A DNA stretch of 11,077 nucleotides from Bacteroidales bacterium (GTDB lineage Bacteria > Bacteroidota > Bacteroidia > Bacteroidales > UBA932): NCBI GenBank assembly GCA_004555145.1, contig SFJB01000055.1, positions 1 to 11,077 on the forward strand, given 5' to 3'. Both the position numbers and the translations under genes were made by a program. Positions 1 to 6,014 of this stretch are shown here, in pieces. The notes under the pieces were generated by a model. That model saw nothing but the letters and a program-made list of their open reading frames with translations, ran no database searches and had not been told where the DNA came from. The first letter of the stretch is position 1, and every line of letters starts with the position of its first letter.

Positions 1-1
1 G

Positions 2-988
2 TTGCTCACCGGAGCGAGCGGATTGCTGGGACACAATGTGCTCAGAACCCTGCTCGAGCGTGGGTGCAAGGTGCGGGCGGTGGTAAGGAAGAGCGCTGCT
101 ATCCGAAGCGAAGCCATTCCGGAAGGCACTGAAGTCTCGCTTGAAACAATCTTAGGCGATATATTGGATTTCAATAACTTGGAGCAATGGTGTCAGGGCT
201 GCGATGCAGTCATCAATTGTGCCGGTACGACCGATATGTCCCTACTTCGTCTGGAGGATTATTTGCCGGTCAACTGCAGTCTGCCTGAGGCAATATGCGC
301 AGTTATGGAGCGCAATCCCGCTTTGCGCACCCTGGTGAGCGTAAGCAGCGCCAATACGGTAGGCAACGGAAGTCCACAATCCCCTGCCGATGAAAGCGCA
401 CCATTTGCACCGCCATACAGTGCAAGCCTCTACGCGCAGAGCAAGGCGGAGGCCGAAGCATGGCTGCGCCGCTGGGCTGGATCTCATACGGACAGAAGGG
501 TGATAATAGTGAATCCGGGATTCATCATTGGCGCGTACGACTACAAACCGAGTTCCGGACAGCTGCTGCTCGCGGCTTACCGTAAGCCTCTTATGGCAGC
601 GCCTCCGGGAGGAAAGAGTTTCGTGTATGCCTCTGACGCTGCGGTTGCAATTGTCAATGCCCTGAGCAGAGGGCGCAGCGGGGAAACTTATCTTCTCACA
701 GGGAAGTGCTTGTCGCTCAAGGAGTTCTACAAGCTACAGGCGCAGCTGCTCCGCTACCGTCAACTGTACATAAGCCTCCCGCGCAGGCTTTGTGTCCTGG
801 TGGGAGCCTTAGGCGATCTGCTTCGCAAACTGGGAGTACGCACTATGCTTTCCAGGGCAAACGTGGAGCTGATGTGCGAGCGTGAGCATTACGACAACTC
901 CAAGGCCGTGCGTGAACTGGGACTTCCCCAGACTCCGCTGGAGGATGCCGTAATCGCCTTCTGGAACTCGTGGCTGTCCCGGAAATAA
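2..988 (+). CDS. NAD(P)-dependent epimerase/reductase (extended SDR), 5' end cut off
   Basis: Extended short-chain dehydrogenase/reductase, 328 readable residues. The reading frame opens directly on TGASGLLG (residues 3-10), the glycine-rich dinucleotide loop that normally follows a short first beta strand, so the first few residues and the true start lie left of the window; the TTG at base 2 is probably not the start. Also visible are a DIxD-like strand end (residues 53-56), the SVSS segment (113-116) and the active-site pair Y144xxxK148 in YAQSK, followed by NPGFIIG, typical of the dihydroflavonol-reductase/sugar-epimerase branch. The C-terminal part (about 185-328) would bind the substrate, which cannot be identified. 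It ends at TAA 986-988, 93 bases before the lipoprotein gene on the same strand, so co-transcription is possible. Family assignment is safe; the reaction is unknown. Confidence 0.88.
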   Translation: MLTGASGLLGHNVLRTLLERGCKVRAVVRKSAAIRSEAIPEGTEVSLETILGDILDFNNLEQWCQGCDAVINCAGTTDMSLLRLEDYLPVNCSLPEAICAVMERNPALRTLVSVSSANTVGNGSPQSPADESAPFAPPYSASLYAQSKAEAEAWLRRWAGSHTDRRVIIVNPGFIIGAYDYKPSSGQLLLAAYRKPLMAAPPGGKSFVYASDAAVAIVNALSRGRSGETYLLTGKCLSLKEFYKLQAQLLRYRQLYISLPRRLCVLVGALGDLLRKLGVRTMLSRANVELMCEREHYDNSKAVRELGLPQTPLEDAVIAFWNSWLSRK

Positions 989-1081
989 TTCCTCCGATGC
1001 CCGTTAGCGATGCAACGCAAGGAGCCGTAAGTTCATCTTTAATCCGAAAAAACTTAGGTAGATAACAAAATAAAATTCTAT

Positions 1082-1510
1082 ATGAGAAACGCTTTTCTTA
1101 AGCTCGCGCTTGCAGGAATTTGTCTTGCCGCAGCCATTTCCTGCAACAAGGACTCAGCATTCATCAGTATTGACACCACAGACTACATCGTCGATTCCAG
1201 AGGCGGAGAACTCACCATCCCTGTCACCTCTACGGGCGTAAGTGACGTAATTATTGATATGGAATACTCCTCCCGCTGGGTTACTGACCCGAAAACCGGC
1301 GACAAAATCCCTGTGGAGCCGTGGATTCGCGTTTCCAGAATCATTGAGAAATACCCCCAGTCCAAGGCTCTGCCGACCAAGCACTCCGCGATTGTGCTTG
1401 ACATAGCCCCTAACGAGGTGCAGGCTCAGCGTGAGGCTACGGTAGAGGTCAAATCCTTCAATGTCAGCAAAACCCTACGCATCATCCAGGCCAATCCGCT
1501 TAAGCGCTAG
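1082..1510 (+). CDS. Small BACON-like lipoprotein
   Basis: A 142-residue predicted lipoprotein. Residues 1-20 form a signal peptide (MRN, then a hydrophobic stretch ending in LAAAIS) with lipidated Cys21; the following NKDS is only a partial match to the Bacteroidota surface-export signal, so surface exposure is possible but not shown. The rest, about residues 27-137, resembles one BACON/Ig-like beta domain: a DSRGGELTIPV strand pair early, a WIRVSR segment in the middle and the ending REATVEV...KTLRIIQAN. BACON domains are usually N-terminal parts of larger carbohydrate-active or surface proteins; here the domain stands alone. No catalytic motif is visible. The ATG follows an A/T-rich leader without a Shine-Dalgarno sequence, usual for this phylum. 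Gene and lipoprotein status are solid; ligand and role are unknown. Confidence 0.85.
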   Translation: MRNAFLKLALAGICLAAAISCNKDSAFISIDTTDYIVDSRGGELTIPVTSTGVSDVIIDMEYSSRWVTDPKTGDKIPVEPWIRVSRIIEKYPQSKALPTKHSAIVLDIAPNEVQAQREATVEVKSFNVSKTLRIIQANPLKR

Positions 1511-1522
1511 TCCCTGTAACTG

Positions 1523-2140
1523 TCATTGGATCTCGGGCTCAATCGCATCCCTCAGAGATGAGCCCTGGACGAAGTCTATGGAGCGAAGCCCCACGGCGCG
1601 TGCGCCGGCAGTATTGCGGGGCGAATCGTCCAGAAAGAGCAGTTCATCAGTGCCCAGACCGGTCTCCGAGATAGCCTTTAGGAAAATCTCGGGGCCCGGT
1701 TTGAGCATTTTCATAGAGCTGGAAATAAACAGTTTGTCAAAGAAATCATCCAGACCTATTCCAGCCTTGCTGAAGTCCTCTTTGCAAATCCTCATCATAA
1801 TCGGATTGTTGTTGCTGAGCATGAAGATCCTGTATCCACGTTCCTTCAGCTCCCGGAGGTACTCCCCCGTCCTGAGGCTTGGACCGTCATAGAAACTTTT
1901 CATGCAGGCATCGATATCCTCCCTGCGCGTGCCCTCGTTGCACTGGGACAGTGCAAATTCGTAGAACTCATCCTCGCTCACCTTGCCGCTTTCCATATCG
2001 CCGTAAATGCCTTTCTGGTGGCAGGGGTCGAGATAATCCCTGATATTCCTGAATCCCAGCTTGAGGAACGAAGCCACGCAACGTTCGTAATCGAGGTCTA
2101 TGAGCACTCCGCCCATATCGAAGATGATTCCTTTGATCAT
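1523..2140 (-). CDS. HAD superfamily phosphatase (subfamily IA, YihX-like)
   Basis: A 205-residue haloacid-dehalogenase-fold hydrolase, full length for the family. Motif I is FDMGGVL with nucleophile Asp8; motif II is the Ser of MLSNNN (Ser109); motif III is Lys147 in MLKPGPEIF; motif IV is L-D171-D172-S. Residues about 18-90 form the small helical cap of type C1. The second Asp of the usual DxD in motif I is Gly10. The same DxG pattern occurs in the E. coli YihX (glucose-1-phosphatase) branch as I recall it, so this is a subfamily trait and not damage. The substrate is probably a small phosphorylated metabolite. The gene starts 10 bases after the MerR-type gene and has a good ribosome site (AAAGGA, 6 bases before ATG, overlapping the upstream stop), so it is the second gene of that operon. 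It converges on the lipoprotein gene with 12 bases between the stops. Confidence 0.9.
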   Translation of the reverse strand: MIKGIIFDMGGVLIDLDYERCVASFLKLGFRNIRDYLDPCHQKGIYGDMESGKVSEDEFYEFALSQCNEGTRREDIDACMKSFYDGPSLRTGEYLRELKERGYRIFMLSNNNPIMMRICKEDFSKAGIGLDDFFDKLFISSSMKMLKPGPEIFLKAISETGLGTDELLFLDDSPRNTAGARAVGLRSIDFVQGSSLRDAIEPEIQ

Positions 2141-2146
2141 TGTTTA

Positions 2147-2152
2147 TCCTTT
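2147..2152 (-). promoter_or_regulatory. Shine-Dalgarno site of the HAD gene
   Basis: AAAGGA on the minus strand, 6 bases before the HAD ATG, overlaps the TAA stop of the upstream regulator gene (2151-2153). Clear Shine-Dalgarno sites are uncommon in Bacteroidota; this one supports the chosen start and suggests coupled translation of the two genes. Confidence 0.6.
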
Positions 2153-2969
2153 ATTCAACAGGTATCTGAATGACGGTCAGCCACTCCTGCGGGTCCTGGC
2201 GGTTCCAGGCTCCATCCACGTAGCTGGCCCTCGGTTGACCTGCAACTTTCAGGCCGCGCTGCTCAATGATTGAAAAGAGCTCCATATAGGACTCGTAAAT
2301 CGTGTCGTAAGGGCCGTAATGCTTCATGCAAATGGCCTTCTGAACTGCAGGAAGTTCCTTGAATTTGATGATGTCAGAGTCCTTGCAGGCCTTCTCCACC
2401 TGCTCGCAGTACTCTATATCCACGTTGGTCGGACTATACTCTCCGTGCTCCACGGTAAAGCAGTAGCCCGGCTGGCTGCACACGCAGCCCAGTCTTGCCA
2501 TTTCAGGGCCTATGACCTCGCAGCACATACGTCCTATGGCATTGTAATCAGGAATGATTTCCCTGTGGGAAGCGACGGTAATTGCCGCCAATGACTCGTA
2601 ATAAACCTTTTCCATTGTCTTTTCTTTTGCCTGTGAGTCCAGAAGACTGCTCAGGATACTGATCCTGCGCTGCATCCTTGCCAGATCCTCCTGCGTCTGG
2701 AGGAGCTTCTCCCGAAGCGAGGCTTCGTCCGGGGTTCCGCCCTCTTCAAGGTAGCCCTTGATTTCCTCGAGGGTATATCCCAGCTCCTTGAGACGCTTGA
2801 TGCTGCCCATAGTCTGCATCTGCGCTGCGGTGTAGTACCTGTATCCAGTCCACCTGTCAGTCTCCCCCGGCGCAAGAAGACCAATCTTCTCGTAATGGCG
2901 TAGGGTTCTGACGGTGACCTTGCACAGTCTTGAGAATTCACCGATTTTAAACTTCAGTTTTGTTTCCAT
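2151..2969 (-). CDS. MerR-family regulator with GyrI-like effector-binding domain
   Basis: A 272-residue one-component regulator. Residues 7-75 are the MerR winged helix-turn-helix (KIGEFSRLCKVTVRTLRHYE, then GYRYYT and the LKELGYTLEEI helix). Residues about 80-118 form the coiled-coil dimerisation helix. Residues 120-272 are a GyrI/BmrR-type small-molecule pocket, ending in ASYVDG...WLTVIQIPVE. Relatives I recall read TEIQIPV at the end; here the Glu is Val266, which may change ligand choice. The ligand-domain start is cysteine-rich (149, 150, 162, 164, 170, 188, 195). The frame can be extended 13 codons to a GTG at 3008, but that would place the start upstream of the -7 box, and MerR proteins start just before the HTH, so ATG 2969 is preferred. 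It is followed 10 bases later by a HAD phosphatase. It probably controls its own operon through the operator at 3005-3025. The inducer cannot be named. Confidence 0.92.
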   Translation of the reverse strand: METKLKFKIGEFSRLCKVTVRTLRHYEKIGLLAPGETDRWTGYRYYTAAQMQTMGSIKRLKELGYTLEEIKGYLEEGGTPDEASLREKLLQTQEDLARMQRRISILSSLLDSQAKEKTMEKVYYESLAAITVASHREIIPDYNAIGRMCCEVIGPEMARLGCVCSQPGYCFTVEHGEYSPTNVDIEYCEQVEKACKDSDIIKFKELPAVQKAICMKHYGPYDTIYESYMELFSIIEQRGLKVAGQPRASYVDGAWNRQDPQEWLTVIQIPVE

Positions 2970-2995
2970 TGTTCGCGCGAATGATATTATGGGCG

Positions 2996-3028
2996 CAAAG
3001 ATATACACGAACCTAAGGTACGAGTCAA
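2996..3028 (-). promoter_or_regulatory. Promoter of the MerR-HAD operon with long spacer
   Basis: On the minus strand a TTG (3026-3028) and a perfect Bacteroidota -7 box TATCTTTG (2996-3003, consensus TAnnTTTG) are separated by 22 nt. Two other promoters in this window use exactly 19 nt. Transcription would begin roughly at 2988-2991, giving a leader of about 20 bases before the ATG at 2969. An over-long spacer is the classical property of promoters activated by MerR proteins, which untwist the DNA. Confidence 0.6.
3005..3025 (-). promoter_or_regulatory. Probable MerR operator (21-bp inverted repeat)
   Basis: An imperfect palindrome centred on base 3015: half-site ACNCGNACCT, one central base, then AGGTNCGNGT. 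Eight of ten position pairs are complementary. It fills bases 3005-3025, that is, nearly the entire 22-nt spacer between the -33 TTG and the -7 box. Position and symmetry match how MerR-family dimers sit on their target promoters. Its location directly upstream of the MerR-type gene suggests autoregulation. Binding itself is inferred. Confidence 0.6.
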
Positions 3029-3055
3029 GACCTCAGGCGAAGAATTTTGGCAAAT

Positions 3056-4912
3056 TCAGTCGATTTTTCTCACTTCCTCCACGCTCTCGATCTTCCTGAT
3101 GGAAGTCAGAGCGTTGTTGAATTCCACCGCCGAGTGTACTGCGAAGTCTATGGTGCAATTGAAGATGTTGTCGTCGATTCTGATGGAAAGGTTACCCATC
3201 GACAGCCGGTGGTCCTCGACTATGCAGTCTATGATGTCACGGAGCAGGTGGTAGCGGTCCACGGCGGTAATGTGTATTTTCACCGGATAGAGCACGTTTG
3301 GAAGGGCTTTGAAGTCGTCGATAGCCACAATCTTGTGTCCGTGCTCGGAAGCGGCGCGGATAGCATCGGGGCAGTTGCGTATGTGCACGGAAATGTGGTC
3401 GCCGTCATCGAAGCCTATCAGCTCGCTGCTCTCCGGCAGAGGGTGGCAATGGGGACATAAGGTGTACTGGGAGTGCGGCTGGTTCTTCAGATAGTTCTTG
3501 ATGTACTTCCTTGCCTTGTATGTGACCACTGAATTGAACCATTCCGCTTGTGGGTGCATATTCGGGTCGGTGCCTATTGTGACACTGTCGCCTCTGGAGA
3601 GCACTGTCTGAATGCTGCACAGGCGTCCATTGACGCGGGCATATTTGGCGTGGTCTCCAAATTCCTGCCCCAGCTCGTACGCGAAATCGAGGGCAGTCGC
3701 TCCCTTCGGCAGGGTGATCGGGAGGGCGTCGCTCGTGAACACCACCACGTCTTCGTTGAAGAGCGAGTCCCTGATTCCTAGCATCATACTTTCCGGATCC
3801 TCGGACAACTCCCTGAGCACTGCAGTCAGGCGCTTGAGCCACTGCTCCTTGCTCTCCAGCACGCAGCCGAAATACGATTGCTCCCTCATACTCCTGGAAC
3901 TCACGTGGAATTCCTCTATCGAGCCGTGGGGGTTCAGGAGCCTGAAGTGCACCGAACGGTAGCCGTTGGCTTTGGGCTGGGTGATGTAGTTGACCAAAGT
4001 ACCGCTCTGCTCGCGGTAGATTGATGCCAGCACCGAATAAATCTTCAGCGCCATATCCTTTTCGTCGCGCATCTTCCAGTCGGGATCGCTCATCTGCTGC
4101 GGGTCATACAGGGCGCGTATGTAATGCTTGAACGGCACGTGGTAGAAGTCGCAGCCCCGCTCGCGCATCTCCCTGTATATGGAAAACGGCTTGCGGTAGC
4201 GTATGTCCCAGCTCACTCCACCGCCGAACACGGGTTCCACCGCTTTCGCGGCCTCTTCCATAAAGGCTTCCACGGCATTCCTGGTCCTCTCCCTGTCCTC
4301 CTCGAGCGCCTGTTCTATGGAGTTGTACTCTTCCGGATTGAGGAACTGGAAGGCCAGGTTCTCGAGCTCTGACTTTACTTTGAACAGGCCCAGCCTGCCA
4401 GCCAGAGGGGCGAAGAAAAACTGGGTCTCGGAAGCGATTTTCCACTGCTTCTGCATACGCATGGACCCCAGGGTGCGCATATTGTTGAGACGGTCTGAGA
4501 GCTTGAGTATCAGCACTCTGACATCGTCGTGCACTGAGCTTAGTATGTGCTGGAAGTTGTCGACCTGTTCCTTGTTGGGCTTGGTCACGGCTCCCACCAG
4601 GAAGGCTACGTCGTCCCCGAACCTTTCCCTGATGTCCTCAATCGTGTATGGCGTATCCTCCACCACGTCGTGAAGCAGGGCTGCAGCCACTATGGCAGAG
4701 TCGTGCTGGCGCATTTCCTCAAGCACTATGAGCGCCACTGCAAGGGGATGCAGGATGTAGGGTGCGCCGCTCTTGCGTTTCTGGGGCCTGTGGGCCTCTT
4801 CCGCAAGTTCGCAGGCGTTGTGGACAAGAGCTATGTCCTTGTCTGAAAAGGAGTCAGGTAGGGCTTTGAAGAGCTTTTCCTTGGCTTGGAGAATCATTTC
4901 GTCGTAATTCAT
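3056..4912 (-). CDS. Long RelA/SpoT homologue; hydrolase intact, synthetase site degenerate
   Basis: A 618-residue RSH protein acting on (p)ppGpp. The N-terminal HD hydrolase (about 25-190) keeps all residues I associate with activity: R46, H55 (YILHP), H81-D82 with E85-D86 (LLHDVVEDT), D140 and N144 (SDRLNNMRTL), and the APLAGRLG helix. The synthetase-like domain (about 225-365) keeps SIYREM and KANGYRSVH (314-322). However, the catalytic Asp of the usual YDxxAxR is F261, and the ExQIRT motif reads EFHVSS (334-339). Downstream are a TGS domain (about 388-447), the CxxCHPLP...HIRNCPDA zinc/conserved-cysteine region (486-517) and a C-terminal ACT domain (541-618). At 618 residues it is shorter than common Rel proteins (about 740). 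Likely role: regulated (p)ppGpp hydrolase sensing starvation on the ribosome or through ACT ligands. It is monocistronic under the promoter at 4938-4967. Family is sure; loss of synthesis is inferred. Confidence 0.92.
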   Translation of the reverse strand: MNYDEMILQAKEKLFKALPDSFSDKDIALVHNACELAEEAHRPQKRKSGAPYILHPLAVALIVLEEMRQHDSAIVAAALLHDVVEDTPYTIEDIRERFGDDVAFLVGAVTKPNKEQVDNFQHILSSVHDDVRVLILKLSDRLNNMRTLGSMRMQKQWKIASETQFFFAPLAGRLGLFKVKSELENLAFQFLNPEEYNSIEQALEEDRERTRNAVEAFMEEAAKAVEPVFGGGVSWDIRYRKPFSIYREMRERGCDFYHVPFKHYIRALYDPQQMSDPDWKMRDEKDMALKIYSVLASIYREQSGTLVNYITQPKANGYRSVHFRLLNPHGSIEEFHVSSRSMREQSYFGCVLESKEQWLKRLTAVLRELSEDPESMMLGIRDSLFNEDVVVFTSDALPITLPKGATALDFAYELGQEFGDHAKYARVNGRLCSIQTVLSRGDSVTIGTDPNMHPQAEWFNSVVTYKARKYIKNYLKNQPHSQYTLCPHCHPLPESSELIGFDDGDHISVHIRNCPDAIRAASEHGHKIVAIDDFKALPNVLYPVKIHITAVDRYHLLRDIIDCIVEDHRLSMGNLSIRIDDNIFNCTIDFAVHSAVEFNNALTSIRKIESVEEVRKID

Positions 4913-4937
4913 ACACTTCCCGTTAACCGTGAACCCT

Positions 4938-4967
4938 CAAATTTAGTCAAACTTGCGGGAAATGCAA
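4938..4967 (-). promoter_or_regulatory. Promoter of the RSH gene
   Basis: Textbook Bacteroidota promoter on the minus strand: TTTG (4965-4968, core TTG 4965-4967), a 19-nt spacer and TAAATTTG (4938-4945) fitting TAnnTTTG. The start of transcription would fall near 4930, about 18-20 bases before the ATG at 4912. It shows that the RSH gene does not depend on read-through from thiL, 130 bases upstream. Confidence 0.75.
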
Positions 4968-5042
4968 AGGAAATCAAGCGCTTTTCTTGCAACTCCCCAC
5001 CTCGCATTAAGGAAAACAATAACCCCTTGGCGGAAGCAGGCT

Positions 5043-5990
5043 TTAGAAATGACGGAAGCCAAGATAATCCTTGTCCGTGCCTTCAAAGCGCAGCGTCTCT
5101 GCAGGACCTTCTATGCGTCCTATGACGAAGTGCTTGAGCTTCAGCCTCTTCTCCGCATCAGGGGAAACAGTGAAAAGCAATTCATAGTCTTCGCCTCCGC
5201 AAAGTGCCAGTTCAAGGGCATCCAATCCCTTTGCGCTGCAGTAGTCGTGTAGTGCGGAGGAAACAGGTATTTTTCGTGTATCTATCACGGCACCCCTTCC
5301 GGAGGCCTTGAGTATGTGCCTTAGGTCAGAGGCGATTCCGTCCGATATGTCCATCATTGCGTGTACTCCGGGGTCTGAGCAAAGCTCCATGCCTTCCGCC
5401 ACCCGGGGTTCCGGACGTCTGTGCTTTTCCAGAAGGCAGGCGGGTCCGTCTTCCGATTCCAGGATAAGCCTCAATCCTGCCGCCGAGTCGCCCAGGAAAC
5501 CGCTCACGCATATCAGGTCGCCTTCGCAGGCCGTGCTGCGCAGCTTGGCTTTGCCGGAAGGAACTTCACCCATCACTGCCACGTTAATGCATACCAGTTT
5601 CCTGCTGGCTGTAGTGTCGCCGCCCAGCAGGGCGCAGGAATATTTATCTGAAATGTCCCTGTAGCCGCGTATGAACTCATCCATCCATTCCGCGTCCACT
5701 TCAGGACTGAGCGCCAGCGACAGGAAGGAGGCCACCGGCCTCGCTCCCATGGCCGCCAAGTCGCTTATATTGACAGCTGCGGATTTCCATCCCAGATCAT
5801 AAGGCGAGATGCCGGAAAGCAGAAAATGGCTCCCCTCCACGAGCATATCCGTGCTCACCAGAGTATCAATGCCGTCTTTCTGGGGAAGTATGGCACAGTC
5901 GTCCCCTATTCCCAAAACCCCTTCCGGCAGTCTTATGCCCTGCCGGATACGGTCGATCAAACCGAATTCTCCCAATTCCTTGAGTGTCAT
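5043..5990 (-). CDS. thiL: Thiamine-monophosphate kinase ThiL
   Basis: Cytoplasmic kinase converting thiamine phosphate and ATP to thiamine diphosphate, the last step of cofactor synthesis. The 315 residues show the AIRS/PurM-fold signature series: GIGDDCA (27-33), STDMLVEGSHF (46-56), NISDLAAMGARP (74-85), GGDTT (123-127), GD.ICVSGFLGDSAAGL (157-172), MDISDG (213-218) and GGEDYELLF (265-273); the Asp residues in these blocks bind Mg-ATP. Length is normal for ThiL. An in-frame GTG two codons upstream (5994-5996) is an alternative start; the ATG at 5990 is preferred, with no strong ribosome site for either. It starts 24 bases after the glnN stop with no terminator or promoter visible between, so it is likely co-transcribed with glnN and would share its attenuator. 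No other thiamine genes are present in the window. Confidence 0.95.
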   Translation of the reverse strand: MTLKELGEFGLIDRIRQGIRLPEGVLGIGDDCAILPQKDGIDTLVSTDMLVEGSHFLLSGISPYDLGWKSAAVNISDLAAMGARPVASFLSLALSPEVDAEWMDEFIRGYRDISDKYSCALLGGDTTASRKLVCINVAVMGEVPSGKAKLRSTACEGDLICVSGFLGDSAAGLRLILESEDGPACLLEKHRRPEPRVAEGMELCSDPGVHAMMDISDGIASDLRHILKASGRGAVIDTRKIPVSSALHDYCSAKGLDALELALCGGEDYELLFTVSPDAEKRLKLKHFVIGRIEGPAETLRFEGTDKDYLGFRHF

Positions 5991-6014
5991 CCGCACTGTC
6001 TTTTGGAAATGAAA

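Noticed and set aside
1497..1506. Perfect palindrome CGCTTAAGCG at the 3' end of the lipoprotein gene
   Set aside because: It has no loop and no T-tract, overlaps coding sequence, and a 10-bp palindrome is expected by chance now and then.
1535..1565. Inverted repeat GGGCTCA...TGAGCCC near the convergent gene ends
   Set aside because: Seven-base arms around a 17-base loop with no T-tract on either side, inside HAD coding sequence; too weak to call a terminator.
2111..2119. Missing second Asp in motif I of the HAD protein as a sign of inactivation
   Set aside because: DxG in motif I is shared by the YihX-type branch and motifs II to IV are intact, so loss of activity is not supported.
4203..4673. 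Long plus-strand open frame opposite the RSH gene, and similar frames opposite glnN and nadE
   Set aside because: They are antisense shadows of strongly conserved genes, have no recognisable domain, start site or promoter, and follow the codon pattern of the real gene.
4913..5042. Terminator between thiL and the RSH gene
   Set aside because: Only weak stems (for example CAAG...CTTG around AAGCGCTT) and no T-tract after them; the only supported element there is the RSH promoter.
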